Shown here: in pieces, positions 26,325 through 34,669 of the stretch
How positions within the stretch are numbered: the first letter of the stretch is position 1
Layout of the letters: each line of letters opens with the position of its first letter
DNA from: Pseudarthrobacter sp. NS4
GTDB lineage: Bacteria > Actinomycetota > Actinomycetes > Actinomycetales > Micrococcaceae
NCBI RefSeq assembly: GCF_024758005.1
Contig: NZ_CP103288.1
Location: forward strand, 3,224,001-3,288,000
Length of the DNA stretch: 64,000 nt
Direction of reading: 5' to 3'
Made by a program: the position numbers and the translations under genes
The notes under the pieces: generated by a model
Seen by the model: only the letters and a program-made list of their open reading frames with translations
What the model was told of the DNA's origin: nothing
The model's database searches: none

Positions 26325-26543
26325 TCAGACGGGATGGTTGCCGTCCTGTTCCTCAGGGTCCTGGTGCTCTCCGTAGCCCGCCGCCGAGGCCAGCCCGGCC
26401 ACCTGCTGGCCGGCATTCGTCTGGCCTGGCGTGAAGTCTTTATCGGGCAAAGGAGCCTGCTCTTCGGCAGGTGCGGCGGAAATGTCCTCCCGCAGGTGGT
26501 CGTCGGTGGGCAGGTTCTCGGTACGCGGATCCTTTTCGCTCAT
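26325..26543 (-). CDS. Small acidic hydrophilic protein
   Basis: 72 residues, disordered-looking (MSEKDPRTENLPTDDHLRED...), rich in Glu, Asp, Pro and Gln with no Cys. A GGAGG tract sits immediately before ATG 26543, closer than usual. No family assignment; similar short acidic proteins are often general-stress proteins in this lineage, which is only a guess. Confidence 0.5.
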   Translation of the reverse strand: MSEKDPRTENLPTDDHLREDISAAPAEEQAPLPDKDFTPGQTNAGQQVAGLASAAGYGEHQDPEEQDGNHPV

Positions 26544-26654
26544 GCCTCCAGCAAACCATCTGAAGCGTTCCTCCGGAAGGAGGAGGCATTGTGGTCAACC
26601 ACAAATTTGCAGGCCCGTTCTTCCCTTTGACCGCAGGGTCCGTATTATTCATGC

Positions 26655-26801
26655 ATGTGGACTAAACAGCACCAGGCCTTCTGCGCTTCCTGCGGGAGGG
26701 TCACAAATCATGTGACGCACTACCAGAAGGACGACGCCGGCTCCCTGCTTGCCGAGGTCCGCTGTGCTGAGTGCCGCAAAGCATCCCAGGCCGCCGCCTG
26801 A
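26655..26801 (+). CDS. Small zinc-ribbon protein (paralogue B), 48 residues
   Basis: MWTKQHQAFCASCGRVTNHV with CASC and CAEC pairs 26 residues apart, clearly paralogous to the protein at 23186 (identical MWTKQ, TNHVTHY and KDD blocks). ATG 26655. The same sequence GTGGACTAAACAG surrounds both start regions, so the duplication includes DNA and not only protein similarity. Function unknown. A perfect palindromic terminator follows. Confidence 0.65.
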   Translation: MWTKQHQAFCASCGRVTNHVTHYQKDDAGSLLAEVRCAECRKASQAAA

Positions 26802-26828
26802 GCTATCAGGCGCCCGGCACCAAAAGGG

Positions 26829-26852
26829 AAAGCCCCTCCTAGGAGGGGCTTT
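26829..26852. terminator. 24-bp perfect palindrome, terminator-like
   Basis: AAAGCCCCTCCT followed directly by its complement AGGAGGGGCTTT. It lies 27 bp after the zinc-ribbon stop and is flanked by A-rich and T-ending arms, so it could terminate in either direction. The following 320 bp (to 27172) contain no gene I can support. Confidence 0.75.
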
Positions 26853-27172
26853 CAACGTAGTGGTCAATTGTCTTTCGGTCTAGGTCAGCGGTGATGCACT
26901 CCCCCCTCCCGGACGCCCCCTGGCGCCCATCCGGACTATGACAAGAACTGACTTTAGTAACCGATTCCTGCGCAGTAAAGGGTTTCCCACAAAATTTTTC
27001 GGGGCGGCCCTGCTCCTCGAGCCAAAATCGGTGCCCTTCGTGGTGCCGTTCATGCACGCTCCAGGAAGCGCAGGCATATGCTGAGTCGGATGAACGCCGG
27101 AAAGTCCAGGAGATGATTGCCTCGTTCCGCGAGGGCAACGACCAGGACGCTTCCCCCTACCTGGAGTTACCG

Positions 27173-28060
27173 ATGCCCCTTCCACCCGCCAGCAGGACCA
27201 GACGCTATGCAGTGCTGTCCGCCGCAGCGGCAGCCCTGCTCGCCCTTGCAGGATGCACTCCCGCCACAAGCCCACCCGCCGGCACCACGGCCACCAGCGG
27301 CGCCGCCGGGAGCGTGATGCCCAGCTCCCACGTCCACGGACTGGCCGTCAGCGGCGAAAGCAGCCAGGTACTCCTGGCCACCCACGACGGCCTGTTCGAC
27401 GTAACCACCGTCCCGGCCAGAAAAATCGGTGAGACCAACGACCTGATGGGGTTCACCCCTGGCCCCTCGGACGGAGTCTTCTACGCCTCCGGGCACCCCG
27501 GTCCGGGCTCGGACCTGCCCAACCCGATGGGCCTGATCAAATCCTCCGACGGCGGCAAAACCTGGGAACAGCTCTCGCGGCAGGGCGAATCCGACTTCCA
27601 CGCGCTGGCCGCCACGAAGTCAGGAATCGTGGCATTCGACGGAATATTGAGGACCAGCCCTGACGGCAAGGTGTGGGACACCGTCGCCGCAAACTTCGCC
27701 CCGGCCGTCCTCGCCGGGCACCCCGACAGCAACACGGTCCTGGCGACCACGCCCGAGGGAATCCAGCGCTCCACGGACGGCGGTACCACCTGGCAGCCGC
27801 TGGCCAACGGCCCGGTGATCCAGTTCGCGGCGTTCGCCCACCCGGCAGAAGCCGTCGGCGTCGAACCGGACGGCACCGTCCACTACTCCGCAGATGCCGG
27901 AGAGACCTGGACCAAAAAAGGCCGCATCGACGCCGAGGTGATGGCAATCGCTTCCATCAAGGGCGAGGACGGCCGCCCTTGGGTTTGGGCTGCCACCCCG
28001 GACGGGGTGGTCGTCTCCACCGACGGCGGGATGACCTTCCGGCCCATAACTGCGGACTGA
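27173..28060 (+). CDS. Lipoprotein with BNR/sialidase-like beta-propeller (F510_1955 family)
   Basis: 295 residues from ATG 27173 (TGGAG upstream). Signal with lipobox LALAGC at about residue 28. The mature protein is a beta-propeller with Asp-box repeats: SSDGGKTWEQL, TSPDGKVWDTV, STDGGTTWQPL, SADAGETWTKKG and STDGGMTFRPI. The opening SSHVHGLAVSGESSQVLLATHDGLFDV is typical of F510_1955 glycosylhydrolase-like proteins, which often sit with copper genes; none are here. Catalytic activity is doubtful because no sialidase Arg triad was recognised. An in-frame upstream stretch (from about 27060) reads like the end of another protein and may be a remnant. Confidence 0.82.
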   Translation: MPLPPASRTRRYAVLSAAAAALLALAGCTPATSPPAGTTATSGAAGSVMPSSHVHGLAVSGESSQVLLATHDGLFDVTTVPARKIGETNDLMGFTPGPSDGVFYASGHPGPGSDLPNPMGLIKSSDGGKTWEQLSRQGESDFHALAATKSGIVAFDGILRTSPDGKVWDTVAANFAPAVLAGHPDSNTVLATTPEGIQRSTDGGTTWQPLANGPVIQFAAFAHPAEAVGVEPDGTVHYSADAGETWTKKGRIDAEVMAIASIKGEDGRPWVWAATPDGVVVSTDGGMTFRPITAD

Positions 28061-28075
28061 CGCCGGAAAGCAGGA

Positions 28076-28109
28076 GGCCGACGGCGGCGCGCGCCCGCCG
28101 TCGTCGGCC
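28076..28109. terminator. Imperfect hairpin after the BNR lipoprotein gene
   Basis: GGCCGACGGCGG pairs with CCGCCGTCGTCGGCC with a three-base bulge, and lies 15 bp after the stop. Same sequence type as the hairpins at 25547 and 35577. Confidence 0.6.
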
Positions 28110-28114
28110 TCACC

Positions 28115-29968
28115 TTGTGCCCCCTCCGGTTGGACTCCTTGCCGGTTCTTGGGCTGGTGTTCAGGTTCCGTTCGCTTTTGCCTGATAAGCAGAACCCGTG
28201 GCCCTATCCCTTACGTTCCGCCCGCGCTTTGAAGCCGTCCACGCCCACGCTGGGTGATCTCGGCTTTGAGGCGATGGTCCTGCGGGGCGACACGCCCTCG
28301 GGAGAGATTGAAGCGTTGTTCCGGGCCGACCGTGGGCTTCGGGCTGTCGTTGTCGAGGTCAAAGGTGAGTTAGCCCTGTTGACCCGGGACCAGCTTGATC
28401 ACCGCATGACGGGGCGGCTGGGCTACGGGCGGGCGCTCAACGCCCGCGCGACAGCGGAAGCGTTGCTGCCACGCACCACCTTCAGGCTGCCTCCGTCCTT
28501 GGACCTTCGGGCGGCCGCCGCCGCGCTGCTGGACCGGCCCGAGGAAAGCAGGTACCAGGATGTGCTTGTCGTTCCCGCATCAGGGGCGCCCCGCGTCGTT
28601 CCGGTTTCGCAGGTTTTCGAGGGTCTTTCCGATGTGTTCCGGCATGCGGCCGTCCATGACCCGCTGACCGGCCTCGCGAACAGGCTGGGGCTGGAAGAAT
28701 CCTGGCAAGCCTTGCTGACCGGCAACGGTTCAACCCGTACGGCGGCGCTCTACATCGACCTGGATGATTTCAAGGTCATCAACAACACCTTCGGGCACAG
28801 GGCCGGCGACAGCGTGCTCACCGCCTTTGCCGCCAGGCTCAAGGCCTGCACCAAACCGGCGGACAGGGTGGCACGTCTGGGCGGGGACGAATTCGCCGTG
28901 TTACTGGCCGACGTCGACGAAACCATGGCCCGCACCCTCGCGGACCATATCCTCCATGACCTCAATGAGCCCTTCGCCCATGACGGGCACGCGCTCCGGG
29001 TTTCCGCCACCCTGGGGCTGGCCATGGCCAGCGACGTCGACGCCGACGGGCAGGGCCCCGGGACACACCTCGAAGACCTGCTCCGCCAGGCGGACGCTGC
29101 GATGCTGCAGGCCAAACACGAAGGCAAACGCCGGCTGGGCCGGATCGACCCCTCGCAGCCTGCCAGCCATTTCGCCCGCCAGGCCCTCATCCGCCGCCGC
29201 CTGCCGCACGCCCTCAGCAACGCAGGTTTCAGCCTCCGCTACCAGCCGCTGATGGACATTCCCACCGGCTCGTGCCACGCCGTGGAGGCGCTGCTGCGCT
29301 GGGAAGACCCGGAACTGGGCGCTGTCTCCCCGGACGAGTTCATCCACGTTGCCGAACACACCGGCATGATTCACGCGGTGGGCCGGTGGGTCATCGACGA
29401 GGCCTGCGCGCAGGCCCGTGCCTGGGAGGACGCCGGCACGCCCCGGGCAATTTCGGTCAATATTTCGCCACTGCAGCTGGCCGCCGGGAGCCTGGTCACG
29501 GATATTCGAGCATCCCTGCAGCGGCACGGCGTGCCAACGTCACTGCTGAACATCGAGATCACTGAAAGCGCCGCCATCGTGGATCTCCCGTCCGCCGCGG
29601 CACAGCTGCGAACGCTGATCGATTCCGGCATCGGGGTGGACCTGGACGACTACGGGACGGCCTATTCCTCCCTGTCGCTGCTGCGGGAGCTTCCCCTCAC
29701 CGGCTTGAAGCTGGACAAGTCGTTCATCGATGCCATCGATACCGATCCCACCTCGGCGATCCTGGTGGCTGGCGTCATAGCCCCTGCCAAGGCGCTGGGC
29801 CTCAAAACCACCGCGGAGGGCGTGGAACGCGAAACGCAATTGGCGGTCCTGCGTGAACTGGGCTGTGACACCGCACAGGGATACCTGATCTCACGGCCGC
29901 TGGCTGCGGCGGATTGCGGCAAGTCCTGGCCTGCCGGACCTCCACGGCGGGCAGGTTGGTCCGCCTAG
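28115..29968 (+). CDS. Cyclic-di-GMP protein with GGDEF and EAL domains
   Basis: Up to 617 residues; the frame is open from TTG 28115, but the true start is uncertain and may be nearer 28230. An N-terminal CBS-like region (about 45-160: MVLRGDTPSGEIEALFRADRGLRAVVVE, then RYQDVLVVPASGAPRVVPVSQVFEGL) precedes GGDEF (DPLTGLANRLGLEE, YIDLDDFKVINNTFGHRAGDSVL, RLGGDEFAVLL: intact catalytic motif). The EAL domain has EALLRWEDPELG, ISVNISPLQL, EITESA, DLDDYGTAYSSLSLL and LKLDKSFID, with metal-binding and catalytic residues present. Both synthesis and hydrolysis of c-di-GMP are possible. No membrane helix. It stands alone. Confidence 0.88.
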   Translation: MCPLRLDSLPVLGLVFRFRSLLPDKQNPWPYPLRSARALKPSTPTLGDLGFEAMVLRGDTPSGEIEALFRADRGLRAVVVEVKGELALLTRDQLDHRMTGRLGYGRALNARATAEALLPRTTFRLPPSLDLRAAAAALLDRPEESRYQDVLVVPASGAPRVVPVSQVFEGLSDVFRHAAVHDPLTGLANRLGLEESWQALLTGNGSTRTAALYIDLDDFKVINNTFGHRAGDSVLTAFAARLKACTKPADRVARLGGDEFAVLLADVDETMARTLADHILHDLNEPFAHDGHALRVSATLGLAMASDVDADGQGPGTHLEDLLRQADAAMLQAKHEGKRRLGRIDPSQPASHFARQALIRRRLPHALSNAGFSLRYQPLMDIPTGSCHAVEALLRWEDPELGAVSPDEFIHVAEHTGMIHAVGRWVIDEACAQARAWEDAGTPRAISVNISPLQLAAGSLVTDIRASLQRHGVPTSLLNIEITESAAIVDLPSAAAQLRTLIDSGIGVDLDDYGTAYSSLSLLRELPLTGLKLDKSFIDAIDTDPTSAILVAGVIAPAKALGLKTTAEGVERETQLAVLRELGCDTAQGYLISRPLAAADCGKSWPAGPPRRAGWSA

Positions 29969-30019
29969 CGTGTCAGGGCGACGGCCGCGACCGCCAGGAC
30001 AACCAACAGGAGGGCGGAA

Positions 30020-30172
30020 TCAGGCCCTGGCTCTCCGCTTCATCCAGCCCCATACCGCCGTGGCTGCGAACAGGACCAGGCCGATGACGGCCAACCAGAG
30101 CAAGCCCTCGAGGATGAAGCCCAGAACCGAAAGAACGAGCCAAATGATAAGCAGTGTGATGATAATTCCCAT
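30020..30172 (-). CDS. Small hydrophobic membrane protein, 50 residues
   Basis: MGIIITLLIIWLVLSVLGFI followed by LEGLLWLAVIGLVLFAATAV and a basic tail WGWMKRRARA. Two closely packed helices, a form common as an orphan gene in Arthrobacter and Streptomyces (hydrophobic protein). The opposite-strand ORF at 29970-30269 has a composition typical of a shadow. The ribosome site is weak. Confidence 0.6.
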   Translation of the reverse strand: MGIIITLLIIWLVLSVLGFILEGLLWLAVIGLVLFAATAVWGWMKRRARA

Positions 30173-30340
30173 GCCTGAAAGCCTACGCCACCCGGGAACC
30201 GCAGAGACGGTCCATAACGGGAGAGTAAATCTGCCGGGAACCCTGTTGCATATCAGTTACATGCGTTGATAAGGCCGCCGCCCCTGCCTAGCGTGGAAAG
30301 TGTCCTCAAGCCTGATTCAAAAAACCGAGGAGGGGCTCCC

Positions 30341-30634
30341 ATGCCGCTGTCGGATGAAGAGCGCAGGCGCCTTGAAATACTTGAACAGGAACTAACCTCC
30401 AGCGATCCGGACCTGGAGCGCAAGCTGCACTCCGGAGCACCCGGCCACTTCCAGAATTCAGCGGCGAGCACTGTCCGGGGAGTTCTGATTGTCATTGCCG
30501 CTTTCGCACTCGTCATTGCAGGAATTGCGACCGAGATCACCATCATCGGAGTAGTCGGCTTCCTGCTGATGGTTGCGGGCGCGTACTGGTTCCTTAAGGA
30601 CTTCGGCCCCCAGGACGGGCCAGGAAAGCCCTGA
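30341..30634 (+). CDS. DUF3040 membrane protein
   Basis: 97 residues from ATG 30341 (GAGGAGGGG upstream). The N-terminus MPLSDEERRRLEILEQELTS is the DUF3040 hallmark, followed by GHFQNSAAS and two membrane helices (VLIVIAAFALVIAGIATEI and IGVVGFLLMVAGAYWFL). DUF3040 proteins are actinobacterial; function unknown, possibly envelope-linked. Its stop lies 5 bp from the stop of the convergent AI-2E-family gene. Confidence 0.82.
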   Translation: MPLSDEERRRLEILEQELTSSDPDLERKLHSGAPGHFQNSAASTVRGVLIVIAAFALVIAGIATEITIIGVVGFLLMVAGAYWFLKDFGPQDGPGKP

Positions 30635-30638
30635 TGAA

Positions 30639-31787
30639 CTACTGCTTCGGCGCGGGTGTTGCGCTTCGTCCTTGACCTTTCGAGTCGAGGGCGGTGTCGC
30701 GTTCGGCCCTGGAAACATCCCCGCCGGTGCTGCCGCTGTCGGGGTTTTCATTCCACGCTTTGATGGCGGCCCAGCCAACGGCTGCTGTGGGGACTGCGAG
30801 GATGGCGCCGATGATGCCTGCGAGGATGGTGCCGGCGGTGAGGGCCAGCAGTATGACCAATGCGTGCACACTCAGGGTGTGGCCCATGACCACTGGTTGA
30901 AGGAAATTGCCTTCGAGCTGGTTGACCAGGATCACGGCAATGATCACTATCACCGCGGTGGCCGGCCCGTTGGCCACCAGGGCCACGAGTGCGGCCAGGG
31001 CGTCAGCCACGGTGGCCCCAACAAGCGGGATGAAGGCACCGGTGAAGACGACGGCGGCCAGCGGCAGCGCGAGCGGAACCCCGAGGATGATCAGGGCCAG
31101 GCCGATGAAGAATGCGTCAACGGTGGCCACGATGGCGGTCCCGCGAAGATAGCCGCCGAGTACGGCCAGGCTTTCCTGCCCTACCCGCCTGGCCCTGACC
31201 AGGCGGGTCCCCTTGAACGCGCGCAGGACGAAAGCCCAGATACGTTCGCCGTCCTTCAGGAAGAAAAACAGGATCACGGCCGTGAGCAAGGCGCCGGTAA
31301 GGAACGTGCCTACCGCACTAAGCCCGGTGACGACACCGGAAGCGGCGGTGCTGCTGGTGACGAAGTCAAGGACGGCTTCCCTCGCCTGATCAACCTGCTG
31401 GTCATCCACCGGAATGGGGCCGTTCCGAACGAACGCGTACAGCTGGTCAAATCCTGCAACAGCGCTGCGCGCAAGTTCCCCTGCCTGTCCCATCACGGCG
31501 AAGACCACGGCGGTCACCAGGAAACCGAGCACCAGCAGCAGTAACACAAAGGAAGCGCCTGTGGCAGCGGCACTGGGCCACCCCCGCTTGCGCAGCCAGT
31601 TCACCAGGGGTGCGATGGCCGCAGCGAGTATCAGGGCCAACATCAGGGGAATGACCACCAGCCGCACCTGGACCATCGCGTAAACGAGCACCGCCGCGAG
31701 GGACAGCAGCAAGAGCGTCTGACCCGCCCGAATGCTCACGCGGCCGTAGCCATCCTGCCACGGGTTTTTCCGTTCCAGATCCTGCAT
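30639..31787 (-). CDS. AI-2E/PerM-family membrane transporter
   Basis: 382 residues from ATG 31787 (GGGGAG upstream). Hydrophobic segments include LLLLSLAAVLVYAMVQVRLVVIPLMLALILAAAIAPLV at the N-terminus, a charged middle (GFDQLYAFVRNGPIPVDDQQVDQAREAVLDFV), FLTGALLTAVILFFFLKDGERI, and the conserved end IAVILVNQLEGNFLQPVVMGHTLSVHALVILLALTAGTILAGIIGAILAVP with PVVMG and HP/HAL features of the family. Members export varied substrates, so AI-2 transport is not implied. The C-terminal 35 residues are hydrophilic. Confidence 0.82.
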   Translation of the reverse strand: MQDLERKNPWQDGYGRVSIRAGQTLLLLSLAAVLVYAMVQVRLVVIPLMLALILAAAIAPLVNWLRKRGWPSAAATGASFVLLLLVLGFLVTAVVFAVMGQAGELARSAVAGFDQLYAFVRNGPIPVDDQQVDQAREAVLDFVTSSTAASGVVTGLSAVGTFLTGALLTAVILFFFLKDGERIWAFVLRAFKGTRLVRARRVGQESLAVLGGYLRGTAIVATVDAFFIGLALIILGVPLALPLAAVVFTGAFIPLVGATVADALAALVALVANGPATAVIVIIAVILVNQLEGNFLQPVVMGHTLSVHALVILLALTAGTILAGIIGAILAVPTAAVGWAAIKAWNENPDSGSTGGDVSRAERDTALDSKGQGRSATPAPKQ

Positions 31788-32090
31788 TTGTTTGTCTCCC
31801 CTGAATCCAGGCGTCGCTGTTACGGGCCGGATACAGGCACTACGCACAGTTCAGCAACCCGTCAACCGTCTGCCGGCCCAGACTCTAAACCTCTCATGGA
31901 ATCCGCAATTTCCACGGCTCGTCCTGCCTTGCCGGCGGGCCACGTCGATCTGCCCCGGGCCTGCGGATATCCGCAGACTTCCAGCATTTTCCTTCCGTCA
32001 ATTACTCGCGTTCGTATGATTCATACATGCATGACCGGTTCAGGAACGTGCAGGGTTGTTGGTCCTCCATCCAGGCAGGAGCGGTAATTG
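31788..32090. other. Intergenic stretch between divergent genes
   Basis: Only promoter-like material is seen, including the small palindrome TATGATTCATA near 32016, about 65 bp before the downstream ATG. No ORF is supported. Confidence 0.45.
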
Positions 32091-32321
32091 ATGCTGAAAA
32101 AAACTGAAACCCAGGCGCTCACGGATGTGGTGAACCGACTGGCCGAGCGCTTCCCTGGTGAGCCACGCTCCGTCATCGAAGACCTCGTTGCCCACGAACA
32201 CAGCCTTTTTGATGAAAGCCGTGTTCGTGACTACATCCCGATCCTCGTTGAACGCGCCGCGAAGCTCCGCCTTGTTCACCGACAGCTGCCCGTGACCCAC
32301 CCGGAACCACTCCGCGTCTAG
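32091..32321 (+). CDS. Three-helix bundle dimerisation-domain protein
   Basis: 76 residues from ATG 32091 (CAGGAGCGG upstream). The pattern VNRLAERFPGEPRSVIEDLVAHEHSLFDESRVRDYIPILVERAAKLRL is that of the small actinobacterial three-helix bundle family (R-F-P then V, then A/S-R-V-R-D-F/Y-V/I-P-V/I-L-V-E-R). Cytoplasmic, no cysteines. Function unknown; family members are encoded as single short genes. Confidence 0.72.
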   Translation: MLKKTETQALTDVVNRLAERFPGEPRSVIEDLVAHEHSLFDESRVRDYIPILVERAAKLRLVHRQLPVTHPEPLRV

Positions 32322-32429
32322 CTGGCGGCACCAGGCCGTCCCCGAGGCGCCGTGGAGGCGCACAGGGACGTCCTTTGCCGCGTACTGCGGCGGCACTGTC
32401 AGTGCTGCTGGCCCAAGAACGTCCGCTGG

Positions 32430-33608
32430 CTAGCTTTTCGTCCAGATCCCTACCCAGTCCACATACACATGGCCGCTGGTTTCAGGTGCAGGACAGCCTG
32501 TCAGGCAGGCCTCCGTCTGCAGGATGTAGTGCATTGGCTTGTCCGGCACGGGTGAAGTGACAACGCCAATCGATTTTCCATCAAGGAAAAACTCGATCTT
32601 CCCGGGACTCCACTCAGTGGTGGCTGTATGCCAGGAAGTGAATGCGGCATTGGGGCGAAGAACTTCGATTACGTGCGTCCCGCTTGCGTCAAGGCCGTGC
32701 ACGGCAGCGTAGATGACCTTGGACAGGTCCCCCTCCGGAAAATCGATTTCCCCGTCCTGCGGCCACTGCTTGCTGTCGGGCCAGAGCAGCCAGGCCAGCT
32801 TGAATCCCGGCAGGGCGTCAGCCTTGAAGCGTACGGAGATGCGCCCATACACCAGGCTGTTCCAGGGCCGCTGGGTGGCTCCGCCGACTATGGGGGACGG
32901 TGCCGCGCCCATTGCTACGCCGTTTTCCGAGTGCAGATACATGTCCAGGACGCCGTCATGGACACTCAAGACCTTTGACGGGTAGTACCCGGACGTTCGC
33001 TGCCCCTTTGGTTGCTGCTGAGCAGCCGTGTCCGGCCAGCCGTCCTTGTAGTTCTCGCTCCACCTCGTGCCATAGATGGGGCCCGGGAAGCCGCCAAGGG
33101 GGACATCTCCCTCGGTGAAGTCTTCTGCAAATACCTGCGTCCAGCCGGGCAGGTCGCCCACCGGCAAGGCATCGGAGGAGGAAGAACCGGTAACTGCAGT
33201 CGGCTCCGCAGAATCGCTTTCCTTAGTTGGCTCTGGTGAGCCGGGCTCCGCAGGACCGGCATCCGCAGTGGGCTCCGCAGAACCGGCATCGGCACTTGGC
33301 TCCGGTGAGCCGGAATCAGCACTTGGCTCCGGAGAAGCAGCTTCCGCAGTGGGCTCTGCAGAACCGGAAACGGGGGCCACCGGGTTCCCGCCTTCCGCTT
33401 CAGCACCTTTGCTCCGCGAAGAATCTGCAGCAACGCTGATCGTGCCGCCGGCGAGAGCCAGCAAAGCGATAAACACGATGAAAATTCGAATTCGCGAACC
33501 GCGCTGATTTGCCTTCACGGATGCCACTGCACCGTCATCGAGAGGAGGCCGCGCCTTCCGGGATGCGCCCAGCCAGGCAAATAGGGAGTTGCGACGACTG
33601 CTTGCCAA
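32430..33608 (-). CDS. Membrane-anchored glycoside hydrolase family 16 protein
   Basis: 392 residues, start TTG 33608, chosen because GGGAGGA lies five bases upstream. One N-terminal helix (IRIFIVFIALLALAGGTISVAAD) anchors or exports it. A repeated acidic linker follows, about residues 85-150, with units of the type SPEPSADSG/SAEPTADAG. The GH16 jelly-roll follows: WTQVFAEDFTEGDVPLGGF, RISVRFKADALPGFKLAWLLWPD and the catalytic block DGEIDFPEGD (ExDxxE). It should cleave beta-glucans or related polysaccharides outside the cell. It is about 15 kb from the polysaccharide locus. The 314 bp beyond its start hold only the palindrome at 33709-33723. Confidence 0.85.
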   Translation of the reverse strand: MASSRRNSLFAWLGASRKARPPLDDGAVASVKANQRGSRIRIFIVFIALLALAGGTISVAADSSRSKGAEAEGGNPVAPVSGSAEPTAEAASPEPSADSGSPEPSADAGSAEPTADAGPAEPGSPEPTKESDSAEPTAVTGSSSSDALPVGDLPGWTQVFAEDFTEGDVPLGGFPGPIYGTRWSENYKDGWPDTAAQQQPKGQRTSGYYPSKVLSVHDGVLDMYLHSENGVAMGAAPSPIVGGATQRPWNSLVYGRISVRFKADALPGFKLAWLLWPDSKQWPQDGEIDFPEGDLSKVIYAAVHGLDASGTHVIEVLRPNAAFTSWHTATTEWSPGKIEFFLDGKSIGVVTSPVPDKPMHYILQTEACLTGCPAPETSGHVYVDWVGIWTKS

Positions 33609-33922
33609 GGTGTCCTCCCAGGGTGGTCCGGCAGGGATTACGGGCAAGAACGGAGTGCCAGCCTCATCCCCTTTTGTTCAGCCTAGGAGTGGGGTCACAG
33701 CATGTCACGAGTACCGAGTACTCTATTTCGCTACTTACGCTCGGCCAAATACTTGTTTTGCCTCCCCATCTGCCGCTGTCGTCCACCCGTCTTCCGGAGG
33801 ACGTGGGGTTGGATGGCGGCCAGGAGGGTGGTGCAAGTAGCGCCCCAGGTGGTGCGGACATCGATGAATTCTATATTCAAGAGCAGGTCCGGGGTGGCGG
33901 GCCGTGATGCAGAAACGTCGGG

Positions 33923-34042
33923 TCAGATGCGGGTAAGTGCAGCGGCAACGACGGTTGCAGTGAGGACCAGGAGGATGCCCAGGACGGCGTAGCCCTGCCA
34001 CTTGGGGCGGCCTTTATGCGGGTTGATGTCAACGTACGGCAT
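33923..34042 (-). CDS. Tiny membrane protein MPYVDINPHKG family, copy 1 (39 residues)
   Basis: Starts MPYVDINPHKGRPKWQGYAV, then one helix (LGILLVLTATVVAAALTRI) at the C-terminus. ATG 34042 is two bases after the stop of the upstream 48-residue gene, so the pair is translated together. A second copy of the same two-gene unit is at 47448-47731, differing by about eight residues in this protein. Function unknown. Confidence 0.72.
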   Translation of the reverse strand: MPYVDINPHKGRPKWQGYAVLGILLVLTATVVAAALTRI

Positions 34043-34044
34043 GG

Positions 34045-34191
34045 CTAGCGGCGCATACCTCGTGGCGCGTCGGGGACCGAAACCCGGATAGCGCGGCGCT
34101 TGAGCCGGAGCATCTGGTACAGGACGGCAAAAGGAATCAGCAGGGTGCCCAGCAGCATGCAGAGCGCCAGGACAAAGTCGGTTACAGCCAC
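34045..34191 (-). CDS. Tiny membrane protein, upstream partner of copy 1 (48 residues)
   Basis: Start GTG 34191 (MAVTDFVLALCMLLG), with GGAGG upstream. One helix VLALCMLLGTLLIPFAVL followed by YQMLRLKRRAIRVSVPDAPR, a basic amphipathic tail. It resembles the KdpF/YnhF class of single-span peptides in form only. Paired with the gene at 33923, and duplicated at 47570-47731. Confidence 0.7.
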   Translation of the reverse strand: MAVTDFVLALCMLLGTLLIPFAVLYQMLRLKRRAIRVSVPDAPRGMRR

Positions 34192-34453
34192 AACAGACCT
34201 CCGGTGGTGAGCAGTGATCCCCCATGTCAGATCCCTTCGGACGGTACCCGTCCGTCACAGCATTGACAAGTACAGTCAAGCCCGGAGCATCAACCGCTCC
34301 ATTCCGGTCGGCGGTTCGCAGCCCACCAGTTCCGCGGAAACACAGGGAAGTAAGGGTACTTCCCTGTTCGTTGCATAATGGGGCAGCGGGATCAAGTCAT
34401 GCCCTGGATGACGCGTCATCGCTGCCCAGTGCATGGTCCTGCAGGGATGCGCT

Positions 34454-34597
34454 TTATGAACTCAGTGCCATCAGCACGACAACCAGGGTTGCCACCGCAA
34501 GCAGTGCCAGCAGAACGTAGGAAAGTAACCGAAACTGTCGCTGGCGCAATTCCCGCCGCGATTGACGACCGTAGTAGGTGCCCCCATATCTACCCAT
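34454..34597 (-). CDS. Small membrane protein, 47 residues
   Basis: MGRYGGTYYGRQSRRELRQR, then a helix FRLLSYVLLALLAVATLVVVLMALSS to the end. Tyr/Gly- and Arg-rich N-terminus suggests a cytoplasmic basic head. No SD was found, so the call rests on composition. Confidence 0.5.
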   Translation of the reverse strand: MGRYGGTYYGRQSRRELRQRQFRLLSYVLLALLAVATLVVVLMALSS

Positions 34598-34669
34598 GCC
34601 GAGATGCTACAAAACCCAGCCTCAAGGATTGATCAAGTCACACTGTTTGTGACGGACTTCAACGCCGTG

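Noticed and set aside
26938..27084. 48-codon ORF before the BNR lipoprotein
   Set aside because: No ribosome site and no similarity recognised.
29970..30269. 99-codon plus-strand ORF
   Set aside because: Its opposite strand encodes a convincing two-helix membrane peptide; the plus product is Arg/Pro-rich without features.
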